A stretch of 6,844 nt of DNA from contig CANRFK010000079.1 in NCBI GenBank assembly GCA_947629875.1, positions 1 to 6,844 of the forward strand. Reading direction: 5' to 3'. The position numbers were made by a program, and so were the translations under genes. A model generated the notes under the pieces. The model had not been told where the DNA came from. It did not search any database and saw only the letters and a list, made by a program, of their open reading frames with translations. Source of the DNA: an uncultured Clostridia bacterium (GTDB lineage Bacteria > Bacillota > Clostridia > Christensenellales > Borkfalkiaceae). Below are positions 1 through 5,732 of the stretch, piece by piece; the stretch's first letter is position 1; each line of letters starts with the position of its first letter.

Positions 1-830
1 GTCGCCGTGTGGTGCGGGGTGCGGAAGGGACGCTCGGTGACGACGCCCTCTTCCCCCAAAATGCCCGCAACGCTGTGGATCTTGGTGATCTCAAGCGCTT
101 CGGAAAACGTCAAATCGGGCATGACGGTGGGAAGGCACCGCGCGAGCATGGTCTTGCCCGTGCCGGGAGGCCCCACCATGAGAAGGTTGTGCCCGCCCGC
201 GACGGCGATCTCCAACGCGCGGCGCGCGACGGGTTGCCCCTTGACAAATTTGAGGTCGGCGCCGCCGCCCGCAGTCGTGTGGGGCGCATACTGCGCCGTT
301 TTAAGCGGCGGGATGGTGAGCGTACCCATGAGGTGCCGCACGACCTCGGTGAGCGTGTGGGCGGGGTAGATCTCCGCCCCGCTCAAAAAACGCGCCTCTT
401 TCGCATTGTCCGCGGGAATGATAAAGCGCGAAAAGCCATGGCTCTTCGCGGAGATGAGAATGGGCAAAATTCCGTTGATGGGGCGGACATCGCCCGAGAG
501 CGCGAGCTCGCCCAAAAAGACGCAGCCGTCCGTCACCGCCCCGACGAGCTGCTCGCTCGCCTTCAAAAGGCTGATGGCGACGGCGAGGTCGAACGACGCG
601 CCCTCCTTCTTGATATCCGCGGGCGCAAAGTTGATGGTGATCTTATTGATGGGAAAGAGAAGCCCGCTGTTTTTGAGGGCGGAGCGCACGCGCTCCTTGC
701 TCTCCTTGACGGCGGTATCGGGCAAACCCACCATTTCGTAGGCGGGAATGCCCTTGTTGACGTCCGTCTCCACCTCGACGGGCACACCGTCGAGACCGTT
801 CAACGCATAGCAGACGATTTTGGCGATCAT
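1..830 (-). CDS. YifB/ComM family Mg-chelatase-like AAA+ ATPase, partial (N-terminal part)
   Basis: The first 276 residues of a YifB/ComM-type protein are present. The reading frame runs open off the left edge, and family members are about 500 residues, so roughly 55% is seen. The N-terminal part (about residues 1-180, starting MIAKIVCYALNGLDG) matches the ChlI-like domain typical of the family, including VGLPDTAVKESKERVRSAL and the ALSGDVRPINGILP stretch. The AAA+ Mg-chelatase domain follows, with Walker A GPPGTGKT at residues 220-227 and the family motif RPFRTPHHT at 267-275. Walker B and the C-terminal domain lie outside the window. The ATG start at 830 has GGAGG at 841-837, six bases upstream. 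Only 14 bases separate it from the stop of the membrane protein gene, so the two are probably cotranscribed. Known ComM proteins of naturally transformable bacteria are hexameric branch-migration helicases acting on recombination intermediates. The role of YifB in Clostridia is less clear, so I leave the symbol blank. The family call is very secure. Confidence 0.96.
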   Translation of the reverse strand, partial: MIAKIVCYALNGLDGVPVEVETDVNKGIPAYEMVGLPDTAVKESKERVRSALKNSGLLFPINKITINFAPADIKKEGASFDLAVAISLLKASEQLVGAVTDGCVFLGELALSGDVRPINGILPILISAKSHGFSRFIIPADNAKEARFLSGAEIYPAHTLTEVVRHLMGTLTIPPLKTAQYAPHTTAGGGADLKFVKGQPVARRALEIAVAGGHNLLMVGPPGTGKTMLARCLPTVMPDLTFSEALEITKIHSVAGILGEEGVVTERPFRTPHHTA

Positions 831-836
831 GCGCTA

Positions 837-841
837 CCTCC
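837..841 (-). promoter_or_regulatory. Ribosome binding site of yifB/comM
   Basis: GGAGG on the minus strand with a 6-base spacer to the ATG at 830. It sits in the 14-base gap after the upstream stop codon and fixes the yifB start. Confidence 0.85.
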
Positions 842-844
842 GTA

Positions 845-2899
845 TCATCCGAGGATCTTCCCGATGAGCGACGCCGGGAGCGGAATGGAGAATGTGAATA
901 CAAAGTAGAGTGCAAACACTGCGATAAGCAAGATGAGCCCGACGATCGAGACGGCCTTCGCCGCTTTCCCGTATTTGCTCCCCCACAGGTAGGCGACGCC
1001 CTCCGCGGCGAGCACAAAGGCGAACACGTACGCGAGCAGAATAAACCCAAGCGCGCCGCCGCCGAACGCCGTCATGATGAGGGAAAGGATAAGCCCTACG
1101 AGCGGAACGAGCACCCTGCGCAGTTCGCCGCGCTGCTGCTTTTCCAACTTCTTGGAAAGAATGACGGCGAGGATGCGCCACACGGCAAAGATGACGCCGA
1201 GGATCCCGGCAACGGCCGCGACCGCATTGACAGCGGCCGCCGTGACGGCATACGTCGTACCCGTGCCCGCAAAGATATCGTAGAAGAGATCCCATGCGGC
1301 GTGCGTGGCGCCGGGGTTGGAGCCCGCAAAGCCGCCCGCAAAGGCGTGCCATGCGAGCACGAAGATGCTTCCGCCCGACGAATACAGCCGCATGTAGGGG
1401 CCGTACAGGGGAATGGCAAACAGAAGCGCGAACAGCACCGCGGCGGCGATGAGCGTTACGCCGAAGCCGAGCGCGGCGGCGAGGTTCTTCTCGCGGTACT
1501 CCCGCTTTACGGCGGCCGTGGCCTGTTCCCGCGCCGCGGCGGGATCCTCCGCATCGGTCTCCTCCGAAGCGGCCAGCGCGAGGTAGTGCTTCTTCGCCTT
1601 CTGCTGGCGAACCATGCCGCAGACAAAGAGGGCGGCGAGCCCCGCGACGGGGATGAGATAGGCGCCGTTCACCGTGATGGCGGCGGCCGCAAACAGGGCG
1701 GCAAACACGGGCGTCAGGACGCTCGCGCCGCGCGCCGACTTCATGCCGCGCGCATAGAATTTGTGGCAGAAATACAGGGCTCCCATGAAGAAGAAGATGC
1801 CGATCATGAGAGGGTTGCCGAGGTGCCCGAGGGCAAACGACAGGTTGCAGAATACATAGATGAGCGAGAATATGAGCCCCGCGAAGTCGCTCTTCGTGAG
1901 TTGCCGCACGAAGAGATATCCGAAGATGAGCACGCCGAACGAGGCGAGCATGGAGAAGAACCGAAGTCCGAAGGGCGTAAGGCCGAAGATCTTTGTGCCG
2001 AGCGCAATGATGCCGGTGCCCAGCGAGTTGTACACGCCCTCCACGCGGTAGGCCGCCGACGGAATTGCGGAATCGTACTCTCCGCCGCGGCGCATCTCCG
2101 CGATCGTGGAGAGGGTGTAGAGTTCATCATCGGAATAGAGGTAGTAGGACGACTGCACCGTCGAGGGCAAGTACTGCGCATCGAGGAGTGCCTCCGCGCG
2201 GAGGTTGGCCTCCTCCTGCGTCTCGTTGTTGTAGGGCGTCGCCGAATAAATTTTGGCGGGAATGACCATGGTCTCGCCCGTCCCTTCGGAATTTACCTGC
2301 TTTTCCCCCACGAACACGACCTCGTTAATGAGGACGTCGTGCGTGAGCGCCGTCAGGCGGACATAGCGGTAGCTCGTCGTCCAATTGTTCTTCTCGAACA
2401 CGCTCTGGAAGGGCGCGACCCAGCGGAACTGCCCGTCTGTGACGGTGGGCTCCACGGCCTCTTCCCCCTCTGCGGGCGCGTTCGTGTACAGATTCTCAAA
2501 CACCGCGTCGGCGCGGCGGGATTGAAGGCCGAAACTGCTCTGCGACCCGCTCGAAGCGTATTCCAGCCGCAAGGTGGCGGGCTCGCCGGGCTCCGCGTAG
2601 ATGACGGCGAGGTTGACATAGATGGCGGAAACTTTGAGCGTGAACGTGCGCGTCTGCTCCTTTCCGTTCTCGTCGGTATACGTCTCCTTGAAATTCTCGC
2701 TGTCGGAGAACGTGAGCTGCATGACGACGGAGGGCGGGTCGCCGTCGTCGCGCTTTGTTTTGAGCTCGTACGCCTTGCCGACGCCCTCCGAGGGGGAGCC
2801 GAGCGTGCCGAGACCGACGGCGAGGAAGAGAAGCGCGATCACCAAGAATGCGATGAGCGCCTTCGGGATCTTTTTGAATTTTTCAGAAGTTTTTCCCAT
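845..2899 (-). CDS. Polytopic membrane protein, probable GT-C / PMT-like (GT39-type) glycosyltransferase with a large extracytoplasmic insertion
   Basis: A 684-residue integral membrane protein. Residues 12-34 form a first membrane helix after a basic N-terminus. Residues about 35-250 are hydrophilic and beta-rich, and the YRYVRLTALTHDVLINEVVF stretch (177-196) resembles a galactose-binding/discoidin-like fold. Then comes YSDDELYTLSTIAEMRRGG (255-273), which fits the acidic DE-type motif of the first outer loop in PMT/GT39 enzymes. The stretch FGLTPFGLRFFSMLAS (305-320) fits the family's pattern of a small loop, an invariant-like Arg and a helix. Hydrophobic helices continue to the C-terminus, broken by a charged, probably cytoplasmic loop at about 430-471. 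Such enzymes move a sugar from a polyprenyl-phosphate donor onto an envelope acceptor. Neither donor nor acceptor can be read here, and the usual HPP-type motif is not obvious, so an inactive or divergent role is possible. The ATG at 2899 has AGGA nine bases upstream and a promoter just beyond. The membrane protein call is certain; the enzyme class is moderately supported. Confidence 0.72.
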   Translation of the reverse strand: MGKTSEKFKKIPKALIAFLVIALLFLAVGLGTLGSPSEGVGKAYELKTKRDDGDPPSVVMQLTFSDSENFKETYTDENGKEQTRTFTLKVSAIYVNLAVIYAEPGEPATLRLEYASSGSQSSFGLQSRRADAVFENLYTNAPAEGEEAVEPTVTDGQFRWVAPFQSVFEKNNWTTSYRYVRLTALTHDVLINEVVFVGEKQVNSEGTGETMVIPAKIYSATPYNNETQEEANLRAEALLDAQYLPSTVQSSYYLYSDDELYTLSTIAEMRRGGEYDSAIPSAAYRVEGVYNSLGTGIIALGTKIFGLTPFGLRFFSMLASFGVLIFGYLFVRQLTKSDFAGLIFSLIYVFCNLSFALGHLGNPLMIGIFFFMGALYFCHKFYARGMKSARGASVLTPVFAALFAAAAITVNGAYLIPVAGLAALFVCGMVRQQKAKKHYLALAASEETDAEDPAAAREQATAAVKREYREKNLAAALGFGVTLIAAAVLFALLFAIPLYGPYMRLYSSGGSIFVLAWHAFAGGFAGSNPGATHAAWDLFYDIFAGTGTTYAVTAAAVNAVAAVAGILGVIFAVWRILAVILSKKLEKQQRGELRRVLVPLVGLILSLIMTAFGGGALGFILLAYVFAFVLAAEGVAYLWGSKYGKAAKAVSIVGLILLIAVFALYFVFTFSIPLPASLIGKILG

Positions 2900-2931
2900 A
2901 GCTGTTATTCCTAATTATATTGTCTTTTCCT

Positions 2932-2960
2932 ATTCTAACCGATAAACGGAAAATTGTAAA
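2932..2960 (-). promoter_or_regulatory. Sigma-A-type promoter of the membrane protein - yifB unit
   Basis: The -35 TTTACA (2960-2955) and -10 TAGAAT (2937-2932) are separated by exactly 17 bases, each one mismatch from consensus. An A/T-tract stretch immediately upstream (about 2961-2990, with runs of A and T on both strands) could act as an UP element. The predicted start is near 2925, giving a leader of about 25 bases that carries only the ribosome binding site. A perfect TATAAT also lies at 2919-2914, but its -35 position (TCGGTT) is poor, so I prefer the upstream pair. Confidence 0.72.
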
Positions 2961-2990
2961 CAAATTTTTTGCATTTTCGGAAATTTTTTT

Positions 2991-3130
2991 GGGGACTGCC
3001 GCCTCAAAAAACAGCAACCCGCCATTGCCCTTAAAAACAAACAAGCGCCGCCGCCCCAAAAATACAACAACTTGCCGTAGTCCTTAAAACAAGCAAGCGC
3101 CGCCGCCAAAAAAACAGCGGCCCACCGTTG
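2991..3130 (-). repeat. Degenerate tandem repeat of about 50 bp, two full copies plus one partial
   Basis: Read on the minus strand there are three head-to-tail units: 3130-3082 (49 bp), 3081-3029 (53 bp) and 3028-2991 (38 bp, truncated). Each begins with a short variable GC-rich part, then GYTGT or similar, then a run of 5 to 7 T. The first two units then share GGCGGCGGCGCTTG, a TTGTTT-type stretch and the end TTTTAAGG or TTTTTAAGG. The third keeps only GAGGCGGC and then diverges. The first unit overlaps the 3' arm and T-run of the rplS terminator. The array fills the gap between that terminator and the next promoter and carries no convincing gene. Confidence 0.75.
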
Positions 3131-3147
3131 ACTTTCGGTGAGCCGCT
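3108..3147 (-). terminator. Intrinsic terminator of rplS
   Basis: A 12-bp stem on the minus strand, 3147-3136 pairing with 3127-3116 (AGCGGCTCACCG with CGGTGGGCCGCT, one G-U pair), has an 8-base loop. After one further base a run of seven T follows at 3114-3108. It starts about 20 bases after the rplS stop codon and is a textbook rho-independent terminator. Confidence 0.95.
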
Positions 3148-3166
3148 CTTTTCGCGCAGTGCGCAA

Positions 3167-3508
3167 TTACTTCTTTTCCTTGATCTTTGCCGCCTTGCCG
3201 GTGAGGCCGCGCAGGTAGTAGAGCTTTGCCCTTCTCACTTTGCCTGCCCTCACGACGTTGACATAGGCGATCTTGGGAGAATGAAGGGGGAAGCAACGTT
3301 CCACGCCGACGCCGAACGACAGACGGCGCACGGTGAAACTCTCGCGGATGCCCCCGTTCTTCTTGGCGATGACGACGCCCTCGAAGTTCTGGATACGCTC
3401 CTTGCCGCCCTCGATGATGCGGTAGCCGACCTTTACGGTATCGCCCACATTGAACTGCGGCACATTCTCCTTCATGCCTTCCGCTTCGATCTGTTCGATG
3501 AGACCCAT
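3167..3508 (-). CDS. rplS: Large ribosomal subunit protein L19 (bL19)
   Basis: L19 sits at the 30S-50S interface of the ribosome. The protein matches the family along its whole length: FNVGDTVKVGYRIIEGGKER, IQNFEGVVIAKKNGGIRESF, TVRRLSFGVGVERCFPLHSP and GKVRRAKLYYLRGLTGKAAK. The start chosen is the ATG at 3508, giving 113 residues, the usual length. An in-frame ATG at 3532 would add eight residues, but the Shine-Dalgarno sequence AGGAGGT (3524-3518) lies inside that extension and is spaced 9 bases from 3508, so the shorter form is correct. The gene has its own promoter and terminator and so looks monocistronic. In many Bacillota rplS ends an rpsP-rimM-trmD operon, which is not the case here because a VanW gene lies directly upstream. 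Confidence 0.98.
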   Translation of the reverse strand: MGLIEQIEAEGMKENVPQFNVGDTVKVGYRIIEGGKERIQNFEGVVIAKKNGGIRESFTVRRLSFGVGVERCFPLHSPKIAYVNVVRAGKVRRAKLYYLRGLTGKAAKIKEKK

Positions 3509-3517
3509 TTTGACTTT

Positions 3518-3524
3518 ACCTCCT
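3518..3524 (-). promoter_or_regulatory. Ribosome binding site of rplS
   Basis: AGGAGGT on the minus strand, full consensus, with a 9-base spacer to the ATG at 3508. It decides between two in-frame ATG codons (3532 and 3508) in favour of the second. Confidence 0.92.
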
Positions 3525-3550
3525 GTTCGCACGCGACGTTCATGCCCCTA

Positions 3551-3571
3551 TTCGGCAGAGGACCGCCCGAA
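3551..3571 (-). promoter_or_regulatory. Hairpin in the rplS leader, possible L19-type regulatory leader
   Basis: In the approximately 68-base leader, an imperfect hairpin forms: TTC, a bulged G, GGCGG, loop TCCT, then CTGCC and GAA. This gives 8 pairs, one of them G-U. The loop TCCT (3562-3559) is complementary to AGGA of the rplS Shine-Dalgarno sequence some 35 bases downstream, so a pseudoknot masking the ribosome binding site is conceivable. Autoregulatory L19 leaders are known in Bacillota. I cannot say from sequence alone that this is a member of that family. Confidence 0.4.
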
Positions 3572-3582
3572 GTCAATTCACG

Positions 3583-3611
3583 ATTATAACGGAAATGCAG
3601 AAAAAAGGCAA
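3583..3611 (-). promoter_or_regulatory. Sigma-A-type promoter of rplS
   Basis: The -35 TTGCCT (3611-3606) and a perfect -10 TATAAT (3588-3583) have a 17-base spacer. The predicted start is near 3576. The -35 box lies inside the candidate terminator at the end of the upstream operon. A strong promoter fits a ribosomal protein gene. Confidence 0.85.
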
Positions 3612-3629
3612 TCGATTTTGCAGCCTTTT
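3601..3629 (-). terminator. Candidate weak terminator after the VanW gene
   Basis: AAAAGGC (3629-3623, starting inside the TAA stop codon) can pair with GCCTTTT. The stem leads into a T-run ending at 3601, and the loop is 13 bases. The stem is short and A-T rich at its base, so termination would be partial at best. It overlaps the rplS -35 box. Confidence 0.35.
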
Positions 3630-4893
3630 ACGGAATTTTTTCGCCGCCCTCCCCATTTTCCTGCGGAGAAATCTCTTCGGAGGCACTTTCCCTGCACACC
3701 TGCCGCTTCCCGCGGACGCACGCGTACGTATCTTTCCGCACGCGCGTGCGTGAGACGACGCGGCCTTCCTCGTACACGATGAGGAAACTCTCGCTCGTGA
3801 GCCCCTCCCGCTCGGCGCGCAAAATTCTGTCTTCCTCCCCCTCGATGACCTCCTCGGGCGGGGGCGCGTGGCGGGCGAGGACAAGGCTCTCCGTCTCGTA
3901 CCGCCTCCCGTCGGGCGCGCCGTACACGGTGAAGCGCACCATCCCCCCTCCCGCCGCCGCAGAGATGTACACGGGGAAGGGATAGGGATTGACAAATTTG
4001 AGATCGCTGGAATCCGAGACCATGGCGTCGAGCGAGGGCGGCACATAGGAGACGGAGAGGGAGTGCGGACGGCTCTCGGTCACGGTGAGCCCTGCGCGCA
4101 GAGCGGCGTTGAAGAGCGTGGTGCTCGCCTGGCACACGCCGCCGCCCACGCCGGGGACAAATTCGCCGTCCAAGATGACGTTGGCCTCCTCGAAGCCGTT
4201 CTCCCGCGTGCGCTTTCCGACGACGGCGTTGAAGGAAAACTCCTCGCCCGCCGCCACCGTAACGCCCGAGATGCGCCGCGCGGCGAGTTCGATATTGTGG
4301 GAACGGGGTGCGTTTCCCGCGTCGAAGCGGGTGGAAAACGACGCCAAAACCTGCGTGCGGGCGCGGAGATCTTCCTCCGTCACCTTGGGGGCGTAGGACG
4401 AGGGCACAAAGCAAATTTCATCCCTGCCCGCGTCGAGCGCGGAAAGCGCCGCCGAGAGCAATTTTTTGTAGTCGCAGTACTTGCCCGCGCGGTCGCTTGT
4501 ATATACGAATCCGCCCGAAGAGAAGCGCACCGAGGCGTTCTGCGCCTCCCGCACATTGGCCTTGCAGACGGCGAGGATATCCCCCTCCGCATCCGCCCAC
4601 GTGCGCCTGTACGTGACGGAAAGTTCTTCCCCCCTCTTTGCCTTTCGGACGAGGGTGGAGACGTTATCGGTAAAGGACAACGGAAAGCTGAATACGCCCG
4701 CAGGCGTGCGCACCGTGAAGGGGGAAAGTTCCTCCGCAATGTGCGCGCGCACGGCGCGCTCGGCCTCTTGGTATGGCATGCCCCCCACCTCGACGCCGCC
4801 GATCACCGCGCCCCTTTTCACCGTGCCGCGCGTAAAACCGCCGCATAAAAAAACGCTCCCCGCAAGGAGGAGCGCAACCGCCGTTTTCTTCAT
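3628..4893 (-). CDS. VanW family exported protein
   Basis: A 421-residue protein. The N-terminus (MKKTAVALLLAGSVFLCGG) is a signal peptide or membrane anchor, and no proper lipobox surrounds its Cys. Residues about 25-185 resemble the repeat-like region that often precedes VanW domains and is annotated as putative peptidoglycan-binding. The VanW domain spans about 184-324: FSTRFDAGNAPRSHNIELAA, GEEFSFNAVVGKRTRENGF, GGGVCQASTTLFNAAL with the conserved Cys at 254, then RPHSLSVSYVPP and DLKFVNPYPFPVYI. The tail (about 345-400) resembles a small G5-like domain. VanW was named from the vanB-type vancomycin resistance cluster, but its biochemical role is unknown. Most genomic copies, including this one with no van genes nearby, are not resistance genes. 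An upstream extension of the frame to 5076 exists, but the ATG at 4893 overlaps the PHP stop codon as ATGA, has AGGGAG just upstream and starts at the signal peptide, so I use it. Confidence 0.93.
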   Translation of the reverse strand: MKKTAVALLLAGSVFLCGGFTRGTVKRGAVIGGVEVGGMPYQEAERAVRAHIAEELSPFTVRTPAGVFSFPLSFTDNVSTLVRKAKRGEELSVTYRRTWADAEGDILAVCKANVREAQNASVRFSSGGFVYTSDRAGKYCDYKKLLSAALSALDAGRDEICFVPSSYAPKVTEEDLRARTQVLASFSTRFDAGNAPRSHNIELAARRISGVTVAAGEEFSFNAVVGKRTRENGFEEANVILDGEFVPGVGGGVCQASTTLFNAALRAGLTVTESRPHSLSVSYVPPSLDAMVSDSSDLKFVNPYPFPVYISAAAGGGMVRFTVYGAPDGRRYETESLVLARHAPPPEEVIEGEEDRILRAEREGLTSESFLIVYEEGRVVSRTRVRKDTYACVRGKRQVCRESASEEISPQENGEGGEKIP

Positions 4894-5732
4894 ACGCTCC
4901 CTGCAAGAGACAGGAGCAATTTCTCGATATGTGCCGCGTCGAAGAAGGGCTTGCCCACCGTGCGCGAACGCCCGTCCGCATGGAAGTCCGAGCCGCCCGT
5001 CACAAAGAGATTGTGCCTCTTTGCGAAGGCGAGGAATTCCTCCGTCTCCTTTGCAGTATGCGTCGAATGATAGCATTCTATGCCGTCGAGGCCGCGCCCC
5101 GCGAACTCCTCCATGAGCGCCTTCCGCCCCGCTTCCCCCGAGGGCAGAACGATCTGCGCGGGGTGGGCGAGCACCGCAAGCCCGCCCATCGCGTGGATCG
5201 CGCGCAGGGCATCCGCGGGCGAGGGGCGGTACATGTCCGAGAATGCCGCCTTCCCGGGGGCGAACAGGTCGCGGTACAGGGCACCCATGTCCGCGTTCAG
5301 CCGCTTTGCAAACGCCCGCACCGCGTGCATGGTGTGCAGGGGGGCTTCACCTCGGACATGGTACCCCTCTACCTCGTCCATGGTGACGTCGAGCCCCAGC
5401 ACGGCGTTTGCCTTTTTCACGATATCTTCGGCGCGCCGCCGCGCCCCCCTCCTGCGCTCCTCCAAAAAGTCGGAATACGCCCCGTTCTCCTTGCACCCGT
5501 AGCCGAGCACGTGCACCTTGGCGCCGCCGAGATAGGCGGAGATCTCGATGCCCCGCACAAAGCGCAAACCGAGTTCCCGCGCCGCCCGCGCGGCTTCACC
5601 TGCGCCCGCCATGTTGTCGTGGTCGGTGAGGGAGAAGAGTTCGACGCCCGCTTCTTTTACTCTGCGGGCAACTTCGGCGGGCGGAAACGCGCCGTCCGAG
5701 CACAGGGAATGTAGATGCAGGTCTGCTCTCAC
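4890..5732 (-). CDS. PHP-domain metal-dependent phosphoesterase (YciV/RNase AM-like)
   Basis: A 280-residue PHP-domain protein with a complete set of likely metal ligands: DLHLHSLCSDG (H6, H8, D13), LTDHDN (H38), RGIEIS (E63), VHVLGYG (H74), LAHPAQ (H190) and GSDFHADG (D249, H251). H222 in ECYHS is a further candidate. Such sites bind two or three metal ions and hydrolyse phosphate esters. The order of motifs and the middle insert (about 90-170) fit the YciV/RNase AM group, which dephosphorylates 3',5'-nucleotide bisphosphates such as pAp and trims RNA 5' ends. That substrate is inferred from family resemblance and not shown here. No polymerase domain is attached, so it is not a PolC/DnaE or PolX PHP module. 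The start is GTG at 5732, overlapping the recF stop as GTGA. The end overlaps the VanW ATG as ATGA. The ribosome binding site is poor (a G-run 11 bases upstream), so coupling to recF translation is likely. Confidence 0.92.
   Translation of the reverse strand: MRADLHLHSLCSDGAFPPAEVARRVKEAGVELFSLTDHDNMAGAGEAARAARELGLRFVRGIEISAYLGGAKVHVLGYGCKENGAYSDFLEERRRGARRRAEDIVKKANAVLGLDVTMDEVEGYHVRGEAPLHTMHAVRAFAKRLNADMGALYRDLFAPGKAAFSDMYRPSPADALRAIHAMGGLAVLAHPAQIVLPSGEAGRKALMEEFAGRGLDGIECYHSTHTAKETEEFLAFAKRHNLFVTGGSDFHADGRSRTVGKPFFDAAHIEKLLLSLAGSV

Noticed and set aside
9..908. A 299-codon open frame on the plus strand opposite yifB
   Set aside because: The minus strand encodes an unmistakable YifB/ComM protein with Walker A. 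The plus-strand product has shadow-like composition and matches nothing I recognise.
1301..2914. A 537-codon open frame on the plus strand, antisense to the membrane protein gene
   Set aside because: Its product is rich in Arg, Gly, Glu and His, with no recognisable domain. It is the expected shadow of a GC-rich gene, and the minus-strand product has clear membrane helices, a promoter and a ribosome binding site.
3155..3165. Palindrome GCGCA-G-TGCGC just after the rplS stop codon
   Set aside because: With a one-base centre it cannot form a full RNA hairpin, and it is short enough to be chance in GC-rich DNA. The real terminator lies just beyond it.
2930..3166. A 78-codon minus-strand frame from a TTG right after rplS, with a Cys/Gly/Phe-rich product
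   Set aside because: It runs through the strong rplS terminator, the repeat array and the next promoter, has no ribosome binding site, and its apparent internal repetition is just the DNA repeat translated.
3628..4893. VanW as a sign of a vancomycin-resistance cluster
   Set aside because: No van ligase, dehydrogenase, dipeptidase or two-component genes are present. VanW-domain proteins are common chromosomal genes in Clostridia.
4894..5076. N-terminal extension of the VanW protein by 61 codons
   Set aside because: It lies wholly inside the PHP gene. The signal peptide and the ATGA overlap place the start at 4893.
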